A stretch of 64,000 nt of DNA from Moraxella ovis (lineage in GTDB: Bacteria; Pseudomonadota; Gammaproteobacteria; Pseudomonadales; Moraxellaceae). The DNA lies in the NCBI RefSeq assembly GCF_900453105.1, contig NZ_UGPW01000001.1, forward strand, positions 682,001 to 746,000, in the 5' to 3' direction. Position numbers and translations under genes: made by a program. Below, one piece after another: positions 9,576-18,391 of the stretch. Every line of letters begins with the position of its first letter. Positions within the stretch are counted from its first letter, which is position 1. The notes under the pieces were generated by a model that worked only from the letters and a program-made list of their open reading frames with translations, was not told the origin of the DNA and made no database searches.

Positions 9576-10742
9576 TTACAACCCTGCATCAGCACGCAGT
9601 GCATCAGCGCGATCGGTTTTTTCCCAGGTGAACGCATGGTCTGAGCCAGTACGACCAAAGTGGCCGTAGCTTGCGGTGACTTCATACATAGGCTGTAGCA
9701 GATCAAGCATGCGAGTGATGCCATAAGGTCGCAAATCAAAATGCGCACGGATTAAGCGTTCGATCTCGTTATCGCTAATTTTACCTGTGTTAAAGGTGTT
9801 CACAGAGATTGAGGTTGGCTCAGCGACACCGATGGCATAAGATACCTGAATCTCACAGCGATCTGCCAAACCTGCCGCGACGATGTTCTTAGCCACGTAG
9901 CGACCTGCATAGGCGGCGCTGCGATCGACTTTACTTGGGTCTTTACCACTAAAAGCACCGCCGCCATGGCGTGCCATGCCACCATAAGTATCAACGATGA
10001 TTTTGCGACCTGTCAGACCAGCATCGCCAACAGGGCCGCCGATGACGAATTTACCGGTTGGGTTGATGTGATAAAGCGTATCTTTGTGTAGCAGTTCGCT
10101 TGGAATGACAGGCTTGATGATCTCTTCCATGACGGCTTCTTTGAGTGCATCATAGCTGATGTCTGGGTGATGCTGTGTTGATAATACCAATGCATCGACA
10201 GCCAGTGGCTTGTGATTGGAGTCATAACGTAGGGTAATCTGAGCCTTAGCATCAGGGCGTAGCCAGTCTAATGTACCATCTTTGCGAAGCTGCGCTTGGC
10301 GCTCCATCAAGCGATGACTTAGCTGGATTGGCGCTGGCATCAGCACGTCTGTCTCATTGGTGGCGTAGCCGAACATCAGACCCTGATCGCCTGCACCTTG
10401 GTCTTCTGGGCGTTGTCTGTCCACGCCTTGAGCGATCTCAGGGGATTGCTTGCCAATCATGTTAATAACCGCGCAGCTATTACCATCAAAGCCTAGATCA
10501 CTGTGATTGTAGCCAATCTTATTTACGGTGGCGCGTACGATGCCTTCAATGTCGATGTTCGCGTGAGTACTGATCTCGCCAGCTAACACCACGGCGCCAG
10601 TCTTGGTGAGGGTCTCACAGGCGACACGTGCGTCTTTGTCCTCAGTTAAGATGGCGTCAAGCAATGCGTCGGAGATTTGGTCTGCCATCTTATCAGGATG
10701 ACCTTCTGAGACGGATTCTGAAGTGAATACTTGATAGTTCAT
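9576..10742 (-). CDS. metK: S-adenosylmethionine synthase
   Basis: Makes S-adenosylmethionine from methionine and ATP in the cytoplasm. The 388-residue protein begins with the family signature [21 protein letters not shown] and contains the ATP loop [16 protein letters not shown] and the metal/phosphate loop [19 protein letters not shown]. Length is normal. It is monocistronic, with a terminator at 9531-9558. A possible hairpin (10815-10856) lies in its upstream region. Confidence 0.98.
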   Translation of the reverse strand: MNYQVFTSESVSEGHPDKMADQISDALLDAILTEDKDARVACETLTKTGAVVLAGEISTHANIDIEGIVRATVNKIGYNHSDLGFDGNSCAVINMIGKQSPEIAQGVDRQRPEDQGAGDQGLMFGYATNETDVLMPAPIQLSHRLMERQAQLRKDGTLDWLRPDAKAQITLRYDSNHKPLAVDALVLSTQHHPDISYDALKEAVMEEIIKPVIPSELLHKDTLYHINPTGKFVIGGPVGDAGLTGRKIIVDTYGGMARHGGGAFSGKDPSKVDRSAAYAGRYVAKNIVAAGLADRCEIQVSYAIGVAEPTSISVNTFNTGKISDNEIERLIRAHFDLRPYGITRMLDLLQPMYEVTASYGHFGRTGSDHAFTWEKTDRADALRADAGL

Positions 10743-11132
10743 AAAAAATCACTTAATAAAAAAGATAAAAAATTGTGTGAATTTTGGTGGCTTTTCTAGG
10801 CTTGACAAAATGATCTGACGACCGAATGCACAAGGCGAATTACGATGTGTGGTCAGGACTGTATTGATAAAAGCTAATACAGCTAAAATCACAAGGTATT
10901 TGGGGGAGAATTATAAGATATTTTTGGGGAAATTGCTAATGAAAATTTTTCATATAGTGATGAAAAATGGTGTGGGTTCTGGGTATGTACTTTGATTGCA
11001 TATGGATTTTAAAAACCAAATGAGTCTTACAAACTAACAAAAGAATTTTTTTGTTGCTTATAATCCGTTGTTTTATAGACAACAAAAAAGGATAATTTCA
11101 CAGCTCCGATCATTATAAATAAGTAGGTGTGT
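10743..11132. other. 390-base intergenic region between metK and the restriction-modification unit
   Basis: No gene seen. It holds the leftward metK leader and the rightward controller promoter. On the metK side a hairpin with outer arms CTGAC / GTCAG (10815-10819 with 10852-10856) encloses a CACA / TGTG pair. Further out lies a 7-bp inverted repeat CTGTATT / AATACAG (10859-10865 with 10876-10882). From 11040 onward come the operator-like repeats described separately. I did not recognise a known SAM riboswitch class. Confidence 0.5.
11052..11097 (+). promoter_or_regulatory. Controller-gene promoter with operator-like repeats
   Basis: TTGTTGCTTATAATC (11052-11066) and a second inverted repeat GTTGT-N7-ACAAC (11068-11084) lie upstream of the HTH gene. 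A candidate promoter TTGTTT (11069-11074) - 17 bases - GATAAT (11092-11097) overlaps the second repeat. The first element contains a perfect TATAAT (11060-11065) without a good -35. The layout resembles autoregulated C-protein promoters. It is inference from repeats. Confidence 0.55.
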
Positions 11133-11339
11133 ATGATCTTACAGCAGGTTGGCATGAGAGTGCGTGAACTTCGCAAGGCAAAAGGACTGAGTCAGGAGAA
11201 ATTTGCCTTACAAGCAAATATTGATCGCACTTATTTGGCAGGAATTGAGTCAGGCAAACGCAATCCTTCCTTAAAAAATTTAGAAAAGATTTTAAATACA
11301 CTAGATGTGTCATTTTGTGAATTTTTTCAAGATATGTAA
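11133..11339 (+). CDS. HTH-XRE controller protein of the restriction-modification unit
   Basis: A 68-residue protein that is almost entirely one helix-turn-helix domain. RVRELRKAKGLSQEKFALQ and the recognition segment RTYLAGIESGKRNPSLKN are typical of Xre/C-proteins, which time nuclease expression after the methyltransferase. The gene directly precedes the predicted nuclease, with a palindrome overlapping its stop codon. The start at ATG 11133 has AGG about five bases upstream. An in-frame GTG at 11127 and an ATG at 11154 are alternatives. Without experiment it could be activator, repressor or both. Confidence 0.85.
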   Translation: MILQQVGMRVRELRKAKGLSQEKFALQANIDRTYLAGIESGKRNPSLKNLEKILNTLDVSFCEFFQDM

Positions 11340-11371
11340 TTGTTGATTATAAGCAACAATTTTGGTATAAT
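11338..11371 (+). promoter_or_regulatory. Nuclease-gene promoter overlapped by a palindromic operator
   Basis: Perfect inverted repeat AATTGTTG / CAACAATT (11338-11345 with 11354-11361) overlaps the controller stop. Within it, GATTATAAGCAACAA (11345-11359) is the exact reverse complement of 11052-11066. A promoter TTGATT (11343-11348) - 17 bases - TATAAT (11366-11371), with an extended TGG before the -10, sits under the palindrome. Binding there should block transcription of the nuclease gene. Confidence 0.65.
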
Positions 11372-11374
11372 TGC

Positions 11375-12271
11375 ATGGAGTCTATTGTGACTAATTTTAG
11401 TAAATCAGAAAGATGGATTGAAAGCTTGTTTGTTGTTGGCGAAAGTGTAAATTTTCAAGGGCAAAAATATACTGTGACATCAGTTGGTAAACCTAGACCG
11501 ACCAGTGGCGAAGCGAAAACCGATATTTATATCTTACTTCAAAATCAAAATGATAGTCGCGAAGTTAAAATTTCTTACAAAAAGGATAATGCTGATTTTC
11601 TTGAAAATAAAATTAGAGCTGAGCGTGCTGAACAATTATTTGGCGATGATTGGAGGGATGTCATTAAAAATTCAACAATCCAAATTCAATCTCAGTTCAC
11701 AGGTAGAAAGCTTATCTTTAAATCAAAATTTAAAAGAACGGAGATGGGAGCGATTACGCTTGGATGGAAGTTCGAGTTAATGAATAAGCTAAGTGGAGAA
11801 TTATCTGGTCAGATTATTTTGAGTCATAAGCAATATCAAGATGTATTAAGTGGAAATAATTTATCAGTAAATAAGAAAAATGCTTTCGTTAATGGGGAGG
11901 TGATTCCAAATTCGGGTGTAGCAAATTATATCTTGACTGGCGATGATTTTGATGATGTTGAAGATGTATTGAGCAAATTGGAAAGTATAGATGAATATAT
12001 TCAGCGTTGTCCAAATATCTATTTTGCCTGTAAAGCGTTAAATTACCGAACCTTTAAATCTAAATATGATGGTAATCGCTCGCTTGCAGTGCAGGTAGAG
12101 TGGTCCGTCCAAGATAATAAGCTTGTGCCGAATTTGGTATTTGATAGACCGCTTACATTTAATGGCTTGGATTCAGCTAAGAAATTATTAACTTGTTTGC
12201 AGGAATTGGGCGTTAAAAATACAGATGATATACATGAGAATAACTGTTTAATGAGATATGTGTATGAGTAG
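11375..12271 (+). CDS. Predicted type II restriction endonuclease (PD-(D/E)XK fold)
   Basis: A 298-residue soluble protein between an HTH controller and a cytosine-5 methyltransferase, the usual place of the nuclease. It shows a plausible catalytic core: T49-D50-I-Y, then E63-V-K65 (GEAKTDIYI ... REVKISYKK), fitting D-X12-E-X-K. Because the methyltransferase is of the HaeIII/NgoPII type, cleavage of unmethylated GGCC is the natural prediction, but this is inference; I cannot assign the nuclease family. The start is unusual: ATG at 11375 lies only about four bases after the predicted -10, giving a leaderless message, while GTG at 11387 has GGAG six bases upstream. The coding sequence is AT-rich relative to its neighbours, as is common for mobile restriction genes. 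Confidence 0.72.
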   Translation: MESIVTNFSKSERWIESLFVVGESVNFQGQKYTVTSVGKPRPTSGEAKTDIYILLQNQNDSREVKISYKKDNADFLENKIRAERAEQLFGDDWRDVIKNSTIQIQSQFTGRKLIFKSKFKRTEMGAITLGWKFELMNKLSGELSGQIILSHKQYQDVLSGNNLSVNKKNAFVNGEVIPNSGVANYILTGDDFDDVEDVLSKLESIDEYIQRCPNIYFACKALNYRTFKSKYDGNRSLAVQVEWSVQDNKLVPNLVFDRPLTFNGLDSAKKLLTCLQELGVKNTDDIHENNCLMRYVYE

Positions 12272-12281
12272 TGTGAGTAAA

Positions 12282-13268
12282 ATGAAAATAATCAGTTTAT
12301 TTAGCGGTTGTGGCGGATTGGATTTAGGGTTTGAAAAAGCAGGGTTTGATATTGTGGTTGCCAATGAATACGACAAAAGCATTTGGGCAACTTTTAAAGC
12401 CAATCACCCCAAAACCAAACTCATAGAAGGCGATATTCGCCAAATCAAAGAAAGTGATTTTCCCGATGATATTGACGGCATTATTGGCGGACCACCGTGT
12501 CAATCGTGGTCAGAAGCAGGGGCATTGCGTGGCATTGATGACGCTCGTGGGCAATTATTTTTTGATTATATTCGTATTTTAAAAAATAAACAGCCCAAAT
12601 TCTTTTTGGCGGAAAATGTCAGTGGAATGCTTGCCAATCGCCATAATCAAGCGGTAAAAAATATTTTAAAACACTTTGATGAATGCGGTTATGATGTTAC
12701 TTTAACAATGGTTAATGCCAAAGATTATGGCGTGGCACAAGAACGCAAGCGGGTTTTTTATATTGGATTTAGAAAAGATTTAAATATCCATTTTGAATTT
12801 CCAATCGGTTCAACCACCCACGATAAAGATAAAATTACTTTAAAAGACATTATTTGGGATTTGCAAGAAACCGCCATTCCTGCATTGGAAAATAATAAAA
12901 AAAATCCACAAGCCGTTAATCATAATGAATATTTTATTGGCGGGTTTTCGCCCATTTTTATGAGCCGAAATCGTGTCAAAGCGTGGAATGAACAAGGTTT
13001 TACCGTGCAAGCGTCTGGACGGCAATGTCAATTACACCCACAAGCCCCCAAAATGCAAAAAGTAGAAGCTGATAAATTTGAATTTGTGGCGGGCAAAGAG
13101 CATTTGTATCGGCGAATGACGGTGCGAGAAGTGGCAAGGGTGCAAGGTTTTCCTGATGATTTTGTATTTATTTATCAAAATTTAAATGATGCTTATAAAA
13201 TGATTGGCAATGCTGTGCCTGTCAATTTGGCTTATGAGATTGCAAAGGCGATTCGGAAGAAGTTGTGA
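12282..13268 (+). CDS. DNA (cytosine-5)-methyltransferase, predicted GGCC-specific (M.HaeIII/M.NgoPII type)
   Basis: Methylates C5 of cytosine and protects the host from the paired nuclease. Motifs in order: [26 protein letters not shown] with catalytic C73, [24 protein letters not shown], and [19 protein letters not shown]. The target-recognition part [10 protein letters not shown] ... [17 protein letters not shown] is, from memory, nearly identical to M.HaeIII and M.NgoPII, both of which modify GGCC. The start MKIISLF at 12282 matches those enzymes. In-frame ATGs at 12258 and 12264 overlap the nuclease stop and may serve coupling. There is no separate promoter evident. Confidence 0.93.
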   Translation: MKIISLFSGCGGLDLGFEKAGFDIVVANEYDKSIWATFKANHPKTKLIEGDIRQIKESDFPDDIDGIIGGPPCQSWSEAGALRGIDDARGQLFFDYIRILKNKQPKFFLAENVSGMLANRHNQAVKNILKHFDECGYDVTLTMVNAKDYGVAQERKRVFYIGFRKDLNIHFEFPIGSTTHDKDKITLKDIIWDLQETAIPALENNKKNPQAVNHNEYFIGGFSPIFMSRNRVKAWNEQGFTVQASGRQCQLHPQAPKMQKVEADKFEFVAGKEHLYRRMTVREVARVQGFPDDFVFIYQNLNDAYKMIGNAVPVNLAYEIAKAIRKKL

Positions 13269-13359
13269 ATTGCAATGCTGAGATTTTAGTAGTTATTTAT
13301 GTTAAGTTGTCGTTTTGTTTTGGTTGCAGTTAGCAATCTATCTAATCCTACTTCTAACC

Positions 13360-14532
13360 CTACCTTCTCATCAGTACCCACACCACCACCAAAGCCACCA
13401 CCTGCACGGCGGTGATCATTGCCACCGTAAGCCCCCACGCGCCTTTGGCGTAGGCAATCGCACACGCCCATGCGCCGATACTGCCACCGCCGTAGTAGCC
13501 CATATAATATAGTCCTGAGGCGAGCGAACGACCTTCGGTAACATGAATGCCGATATAGCTGATGGTGGCTGCTTGTGTGATGAACACCCCTGACGACATG
13601 ACAGTCAGTCCGACAATGATCAGCCATAACGGCGCACTTAATGTGATAAACAGACCAATCATAGAACAGATCACCGCGCCGATGATGACATTGGTCATGC
13701 CGAACTTGGCGATGAATTTGCCTGACAAAGGAGTGATGATCATGCCGATTAAGTATAAAGAGAAGATATTAGCAAGGTGAGAGGCGTTTAGATGATATGG
13801 CTCATCCGCCAGATGTAGGTTAATAAAGGTAAAGCAGCCCACGAGCGAGAACAGGACGCAGCCGCCCAATAGGCAGGCATTCATGACCTGTAGGTTCTTG
13901 GTGTGTGATAATAATAAAGCAAGCGAATGTTTAAAGTTATCGCTTTTGATGAAGTTTTTTGATAATGGTAGGGCTTTGAATGCCCACAACGCCCCGATGA
14001 GTGTGCAGACCGCCATGACGCCATAGCCATAGCGCCAACCAATCAGTTCGTGCAGATGCCCTGCAAAAAACCGCCCGCTAAAGCCGCCAAGTACCGTCCC
14101 TGCCACATATAGACTCATCATCTGCGCCACATGACTGCTGTACTCTTCACTAACATAGGCGATCAGCACCACCGTAATACCTGGTACAGCCAACCCCTGC
14201 AAGAATCGCCATATTGACAGCTCATCCACCGTACCGCTCACCCCAATCATGCCGGTCGGTATGGCGAGTAATAACAGCGAACCGACGATGAATATCTTTC
14301 GTCCAAAGGCATCGGACAGCATGCCCATGAATGGCGACATCAGCGCGATGGCCATCACTGTCGCCCCAACCGCCACGCCAATTGCTATCTCGGATGCGAC
14401 AAAATCCGCCATCAGTACAGGTAAGATCGCCTGCACCGAATACACCTGCAAAAATGCAAAAAACCCAATCATCGCAACGGTGAATTTCTCAATGAAAGTG
14501 GGCTGTCGAAGGGTGGTGGGCTGAGTATTCAT
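13360..14532 (-). CDS. MFS transporter
   Basis: A 390-residue integral membrane protein with about 12 helices in two halves. The loop between helices 2 and 3 reads GMLSDAFGRKIFIVGS, the MFS signature G-x3-D-x2-G-R-K/R. The second half has the weaker counterpart LSGKFIAKFGMTNVI. It resembles drug or metabolite exporters of the YnfM/DHA1 kind, but the substrate cannot be told. It is convergent with the methyltransferase gene and stands alone. Confidence 0.88.
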   Translation of the reverse strand: MNTQPTTLRQPTFIEKFTVAMIGFFAFLQVYSVQAILPVLMADFVASEIAIGVAVGATVMAIALMSPFMGMLSDAFGRKIFIVGSLLLLAIPTGMIGVSGTVDELSIWRFLQGLAVPGITVVLIAYVSEEYSSHVAQMMSLYVAGTVLGGFSGRFFAGHLHELIGWRYGYGVMAVCTLIGALWAFKALPLSKNFIKSDNFKHSLALLLSHTKNLQVMNACLLGGCVLFSLVGCFTFINLHLADEPYHLNASHLANIFSLYLIGMIITPLSGKFIAKFGMTNVIIGAVICSMIGLFITLSAPLWLIIVGLTVMSSGVFITQAATISYIGIHVTEGRSLASGLYYMGYYGGGSIGAWACAIAYAKGAWGLTVAMITAVQVVALVVVWVLMRR

Positions 14533-14722
14533 GGTGTTCTGGGGTTAAAAGTGGATATTGTAGCATGATTTCTGGGGCTTGCCATGCGCTTTTGTGTTGA
14601 TTTGCATCAAATTACTGCCACCATCAAAAGCTGATTGATGGATTTTAAAATAATCCTTCTGGTGCATCGACTTTAGGGTGGACTGTGATACAATTTAGGC
14701 AGTTTTTTGAGGATGTATAGCA

Positions 14723-16015
14723 ATGAGTGAAACCAATCAAATTTATGATGACACGAACAACAATAATAACTACGTTAATAACCATGTGCTAATCATTGGC
14801 GGTGGACAAGTTGGGCTGTCTTTTGCGCTACTGTTGGCGCATCATGGTATTTATAGTACGCTCATCGAGCAGTTTAAATACCCGACCATCAGCCCGGATG
14901 ATGATGTTGCTCGTTCTGAATATCTAGACAGTCGCAATACTGCGCTATCAAGACGTACGGTGCAGATTTATACCGAGATAGGGTTGTGGGAGAGCTTGCA
15001 GAGCCATGCCTGCCGAATCGATGGCGTGGAGATCAGTGAGCTTGGCAGTTTTGGGCGGGCAAAACTTGATAAGACTGCTGAAGGTGTGGAGAGCTTTGGG
15101 CAAGTGATGGAGAATGCTTGGCTTGGTCGTCAGCTGCTGTTGGCGGTGCAAGCGAGTGAGTTCATCACGCTCATCGATGGCGCGAATGTCACCGACATTC
15201 GCCAAGATGATAAGCTTGCGATGGTTGTGTTTAACCAAGATGGCAAAACCAAAGAGCTGTCCGCACCCTTGATCGTGGCGTGCGATGGGCGAGATTCTAT
15301 CAGTCGTCAGATCCTTAAGGTCGGCGTAGATACACACGACTATGGTCAGGTAGGTATCGTTGGCGTGGCTCAGACTGATAAGCCACATGGTCACATCGGC
15401 ATTGAGAAATTCTCCGCTGTCGGACCGTTGGCGGTACTGCCGCTAACAGATGGACATGGCGATGGCATGGATGGTACAACGCAAGGCTATCGTCGTTCGG
15501 TTGTCTTCATCTGCAAGGCAGGTGAAGAAGAGCGCTATCTCAATGACGATGCGTATTTTATGAATACTTTGCAAGAAGTATTTGGCAGTGACGCGGGTCG
15601 CTTCGTGGCGGTGGGGCGCCGTGGTGCTTATCCACTGAGCCGAGTATTGGCGCACAGACAGGTGGTCGGGCGCTGCGTCATCATGGGAAATGCAGCACAC
15701 ACCCTACATCCTGTGGCGGGTCAAGGTTTTAACCTGTGCCTAAGAGATGCACACGCCTTGGCAAATATGCTTGCGCACGAGAAAAATCGCCATGCGGATT
15801 ATGATTTTGGTAATTATGCCAATCTTCGTGCTTATGAGCAGGCGCGCCAAAAAGACCAAAAGCGCGTCATCAAGTTCTGTGATATGGTCGTTGGTAGCTT
15901 TACCCATCCTAATCCTGTGATGAAGCTCATGCGCAATGTGGGTTTGATCGCCTTTGATAAAGTGCCAGGAATTAAGCCTTTGGTGGCGACTTATGCCATG
16001 GGATTGAAATCTTAA
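14723..16015 (+). CDS. FAD-dependent hydroxylase, UbiH/UbiF/COQ6 family
   Basis: Flavin monooxygenase probably acting in ubiquinone ring hydroxylation. It has the Rossmann motif HVLIIGGGQVGLSFALLLAHHG near the N-terminus, the RNTALSRRT segment, the CDGRDS motif near residue 190, and the FAD-ribityl motif NAAHTLHPVAGQGFNLCLRD, all typical of UbiH-like enzymes. The 430-residue length is slightly above the usual 390-410. The excess is a polar, Asn-rich N-terminal tail (TNNNNNYVNN) before the first strand. Which ring position it hydroxylates is not decidable from sequence. Confidence 0.85.
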   Translation: MSETNQIYDDTNNNNNYVNNHVLIIGGGQVGLSFALLLAHHGIYSTLIEQFKYPTISPDDDVARSEYLDSRNTALSRRTVQIYTEIGLWESLQSHACRIDGVEISELGSFGRAKLDKTAEGVESFGQVMENAWLGRQLLLAVQASEFITLIDGANVTDIRQDDKLAMVVFNQDGKTKELSAPLIVACDGRDSISRQILKVGVDTHDYGQVGIVGVAQTDKPHGHIGIEKFSAVGPLAVLPLTDGHGDGMDGTTQGYRRSVVFICKAGEEERYLNDDAYFMNTLQEVFGSDAGRFVAVGRRGAYPLSRVLAHRQVVGRCVIMGNAAHTLHPVAGQGFNLCLRDAHALANMLAHEKNRHADYDFGNYANLRAYEQARQKDQKRVIKFCDMVVGSFTHPNPVMKLMRNVGLIAFDKVPGIKPLVATYAMGLKS

Positions 16016-16053
16016 CGGATGCCATAAAATTTTTGTAAAAACTTAAAAAACGC

Positions 16054-16081
16054 TTGCAATTTCATAAAAAACCGCTATAAT
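16054..16081 (+). promoter_or_regulatory. Promoter of tRNA-Ser genes
   Basis: TTGCAA (16054-16059) - 16 bases - TATAAT (16076-16081), followed by GC-containing discriminator ACACGCC and the tRNA 5' end at 16092. The same TTGCAA-N16-TATAAT arrangement precedes both tRNA-Lys genes at 46 kb. Confidence 0.8.
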
Positions 16082-16091
16082 ACACGCCTAC

Positions 16092-16182
16092 GGAAGCTTG
16101 GCAGAGCGGTTGAATGCACCGGTCTTGAAAACCGGCGTGGGTTTGTAGCCCACCGAGAGTTCGAATCTCTCAGCTTCCGCCA
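16092..16182 (+). tRNA. tRNA-Ser (anticodon TGA), copy 1
   Basis: A 91-nt class II tRNA. Acceptor GGAAGCT pairs with AGCTTCC. The anticodon loop CTTGAAA gives TGA, and the long variable arm GTGGGTTTGTAGCCCAC is serine-type. The T arm is GAGAG TTCGAAT CTCTC, and the encoded end is G-CCA. Confidence 0.97.
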
Positions 16183-16221
16183 TTATTCTTGATTTTGTCC
16201 CTTTATGGGAAATACCGCTTA

Positions 16222-16312
16222 GGAAGCTTGGCAGAGCGGTTGAATGCACCGGTCTTGAAAACCGGCGTGGGTTTGTAGCCCACCGAGAGTTCGAATCTCT
16301 CAGCTTCCGCCA
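16222..16312 (+). tRNA. tRNA-Ser (anticodon TGA), copy 2
   Basis: Identical in sequence to the copy at 16092, 39 bases downstream, without its own TTGCAA/TATAAT promoter, so both are probably processed from one transcript. Encoded CCA at 16310-16312. Confidence 0.97.
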
Positions 16313-16317
16313 TCATA

Positions 16318-16352
16318 TAAAAACCATCTATTTATTAGATGGTTTTTTTATT
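16318..16352 (+). terminator. Terminator after tRNA-Ser pair
   Basis: Stem ACCATCTA / TAGATGGT (16323-16330 with 16336-16343), followed by T7. Confidence 0.88.
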
Positions 16353-16431
16353 ACTTTAAATCGCCATAAAAAATTGTTCAAATGATGAATTTACGTTAGA
16401 ATGAAAGAATTTATAAGCAAATAAGTCATTT

Positions 16432-17511
16432 ATGTCCTTAATACGCCGCCGTAAACTCACCAAAAACCAAACCCGTCAAATCCAAAAAAACCAAGACACG
16501 CTCATCGATGATGGGACTCTCGTGTCGGGAGTGATTGTATCGCATTTCGGTAAGCAGCTTGATGTGCAGATCACTGATTTTCCTGATGTTTTGCCTGACT
16601 TTCCCCAAGATGCTACGCCGAATACATTGAAGATTGGTGATGTTTGGCGCTGTCATACGCGAACCAATTTACCGATGATGGCAGCAGGCGACCGCGTAAA
16701 ATTCAGCGTGGATACAACCGCAGGCATGGGGCGAATTGAGGTGTTGTCTGAGCGACATACGCTCATCACCCGCCCTGATCGATATAATAAAGTTAAGCCC
16801 GTGGCGGCGAATGTTGAGACGCTTGCCATCGTATTTGCACCATTGCCTAAGCCTACGACCAATCTAATCGATCGTTATCTGTTGGTGGCACGACTAAGCG
16901 GTGTCAGACCGCTGTTGGTGCTAAATAAGGCAGATCTCCTGGATGACTTTGAGGAGGTTAGGCAGATTTATCAAGAATATCAAGCGATCGGTGAGCAGTA
17001 CGGCTTTGACGTGATTCAGACGTCAAGCCTAAGCCATGATGGTCTGGATGAATTAAGGGTTCAGTTGGCAGACAAGCTGACCATCTTCGCAGGACAGTCT
17101 GGTGTGGGCAAATCCAGTCTGATCAATCAAATCCTACCCGATGCCAATCAATCCACCAACATCATCTCCATCGGCTCGCAGTTAGGTCAGCATACCACGA
17201 CGACCAGCCGCCTGCTGCCATTTGATGATGGCGACCTGGATAAAGGCGGCATCATCGATACGCCTGGCATTCGTGAATATGGCATCTGGCATCTGTCGGC
17301 GGATGACATCATGGCAGGCTTTGATGAGTTGATCGCTTTAAATGGCTTGTGTCAGTTCCGCGACTGTAATCACGCGCCGAATGCCAAAGGCTGTGCGCTC
17401 TGGCAAGCGGTGGCTGACGGCGAGATTCTTGGGCGACGCGTTGAGAGTTTTAATGAGTTGGTGGCAGAAGCCAAAATGGGGGCGTTATCCGCCAGAAATA
17501 TGGCAAAATAA
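16432..17511 (+). CDS. rsgA: Ribosome small subunit-dependent GTPase A
   Basis: Late 30S-assembly GTPase. It has the circularly permuted G-motif order typical of RsgA: G4 NKAD (165-168), then G1 GQSGVGKSS (221-229), then G3 DTPG (276-279). These follow an N-terminal OB-fold and precede a zinc knuckle with C307, C312, H314 and C321. The basic N-terminus (SLIRRRKLTKNQTRQIQK) is typical. Length of 359 residues is normal. Confidence 0.96.
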   Translation: MSLIRRRKLTKNQTRQIQKNQDTLIDDGTLVSGVIVSHFGKQLDVQITDFPDVLPDFPQDATPNTLKIGDVWRCHTRTNLPMMAAGDRVKFSVDTTAGMGRIEVLSERHTLITRPDRYNKVKPVAANVETLAIVFAPLPKPTTNLIDRYLLVARLSGVRPLLVLNKADLLDDFEEVRQIYQEYQAIGEQYGFDVIQTSSLSHDGLDELRVQLADKLTIFAGQSGVGKSSLINQILPDANQSTNIISIGSQLGQHTTTTSRLLPFDDGDLDKGGIIDTPGIREYGIWHLSADDIMAGFDELIALNGLCQFRDCNHAPNAKGCALWQAVADGEILGRRVESFNELVAEAKMGALSARNMAK

Positions 17512-17572
17512 GTGCAATTTTATGTACTTATCGGTATAATAAAGCTTTTGAATTTTTTAAATTGGAGCGAAC

Positions 17573-17989
17573 GTGGAACGTTGGTTTACATTCATGGGTA
17601 ATCACCCGATTTTATTTGGTATTTTGGCGGTACTAATCATCGCGTTTTTTATGGTGGAGGGTAAGCGTAACGGGAGAAAAGTTCCGCCAAGTGAGCTGGG
17701 CCTGCTGGTGAACAACCATCGTGCGTGCGTGATCGACATTCGTCCTGCCAATAAATTCGCAGTATCGCACATTTCAGGGAGTCGCAACATTCCTTTTAAT
17801 GAATTAAAAAACCACCTAGATGAGCTGCGTGCCATCGAAGAACCTGTGATTTTTGTGTGCGATATTGGTATGCAATCGGGCGCTGCGGTAAGCCTAGTGG
17901 GTAAGCCAAACTTCATGCGACTGTCAGGCGGTATCCAAGGCTATCAGGCGGCAGGGCTTCCATTGGCTGTAGCAAAAGTGAAAAAATAA
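17573..17989 (+). CDS. Membrane-anchored rhodanese-like protein (YibN type)
   Basis: A 138-residue protein with one N-terminal membrane segment (about residues 12-28, ILFGILAVLIIAFFMVEG) and a single rhodanese domain. The active-site loop reads VCDIGMQSG with Cys in the catalytic position, so it could carry a persulfide. The start is GTG at 17573 with TTGGAG seven bases before it. In enterobacteria yibN precedes grxC and secB. The same order holds here, which supports the assignment. The substrate is unknown. Confidence 0.9.
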   Translation: MERWFTFMGNHPILFGILAVLIIAFFMVEGKRNGRKVPPSELGLLVNNHRACVIDIRPANKFAVSHISGSRNIPFNELKNHLDELRAIEEPVIFVCDIGMQSGAAVSLVGKPNFMRLSGGIQGYQAAGLPLAVAKVKK

Positions 17990-18089
17990 CACTTTGGGCT
18001 TGAAAATGTATTTTTTGGCCCAATTGATAAAAATAAGAATTGGTTATTTTGACCATTTTATCATTCACAACTGTTAATAAGTGAATCCA

Positions 18090-18350
18090 ATGACACAAGC
18101 AACCTTATACATCAAAGAAGAATGCCCATACTGCCGCGCTGCGCTAAAGCTACTTGACGATAAAGGCGCAGATTACGTCTCTACAAGTGTGTACGACATG
18201 AGTAGTCAAGAGCGTGCAGAAGTGGCAGCCAAGACGAATAACTATCGCACCGTGCCACAGATTTTTATCGGCGAGACATTCATCGGTGGCTTTGATCAGC
18301 TTAATAAGCTTAATCAAAGCGGTGAACTTGATGCGATGCTAAACAGCTAA
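18090..18350 (+). CDS. grxC: Glutaredoxin 3
   Basis: Small dithiol glutaredoxin that uses glutathione to reduce disulfides. It has the active site CPYC (in KEECPYCRAALKLL), cis-proline motif TVPQIFIG, and glutathione-binding GGFDQL. I chose ATG at 18090 (86 residues, MTQATLYIKEE), the usual family start; a GTG at 18081 is in frame. It lies between the rhodanese gene and secB, the conserved yibN-grxC-secB order. Confidence 0.95.
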   Translation: MTQATLYIKEECPYCRAALKLLDDKGADYVSTSVYDMSSQERAEVAAKTNNYRTVPQIFIGETFIGGFDQLNKLNQSGELDAMLNS

Positions 18351-18391
18351 GCTTTTTTATTACTTTAACCAGATAATCATAGGAATTTAAC

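Noticed and set aside
10743..10960. SAM riboswitch upstream of metK
   Set aside because: Paired segments exist, but I could not match them to any SAM riboswitch class, so I report only a structured leader.
11127..13268. Phage-defence island beyond the restriction-modification unit
   Set aside because: The unit is flanked directly by metK and an ordinary MFS transporter; no further defence, toxin-antitoxin or mobility genes are visible.
16092..16312. Tandem tRNA-Ser copies as attachment-site duplication of an integrated element
   Set aside because: Both copies are complete with only 39 bases between them; no integrase or cargo is present. Simple gene duplication explains it.
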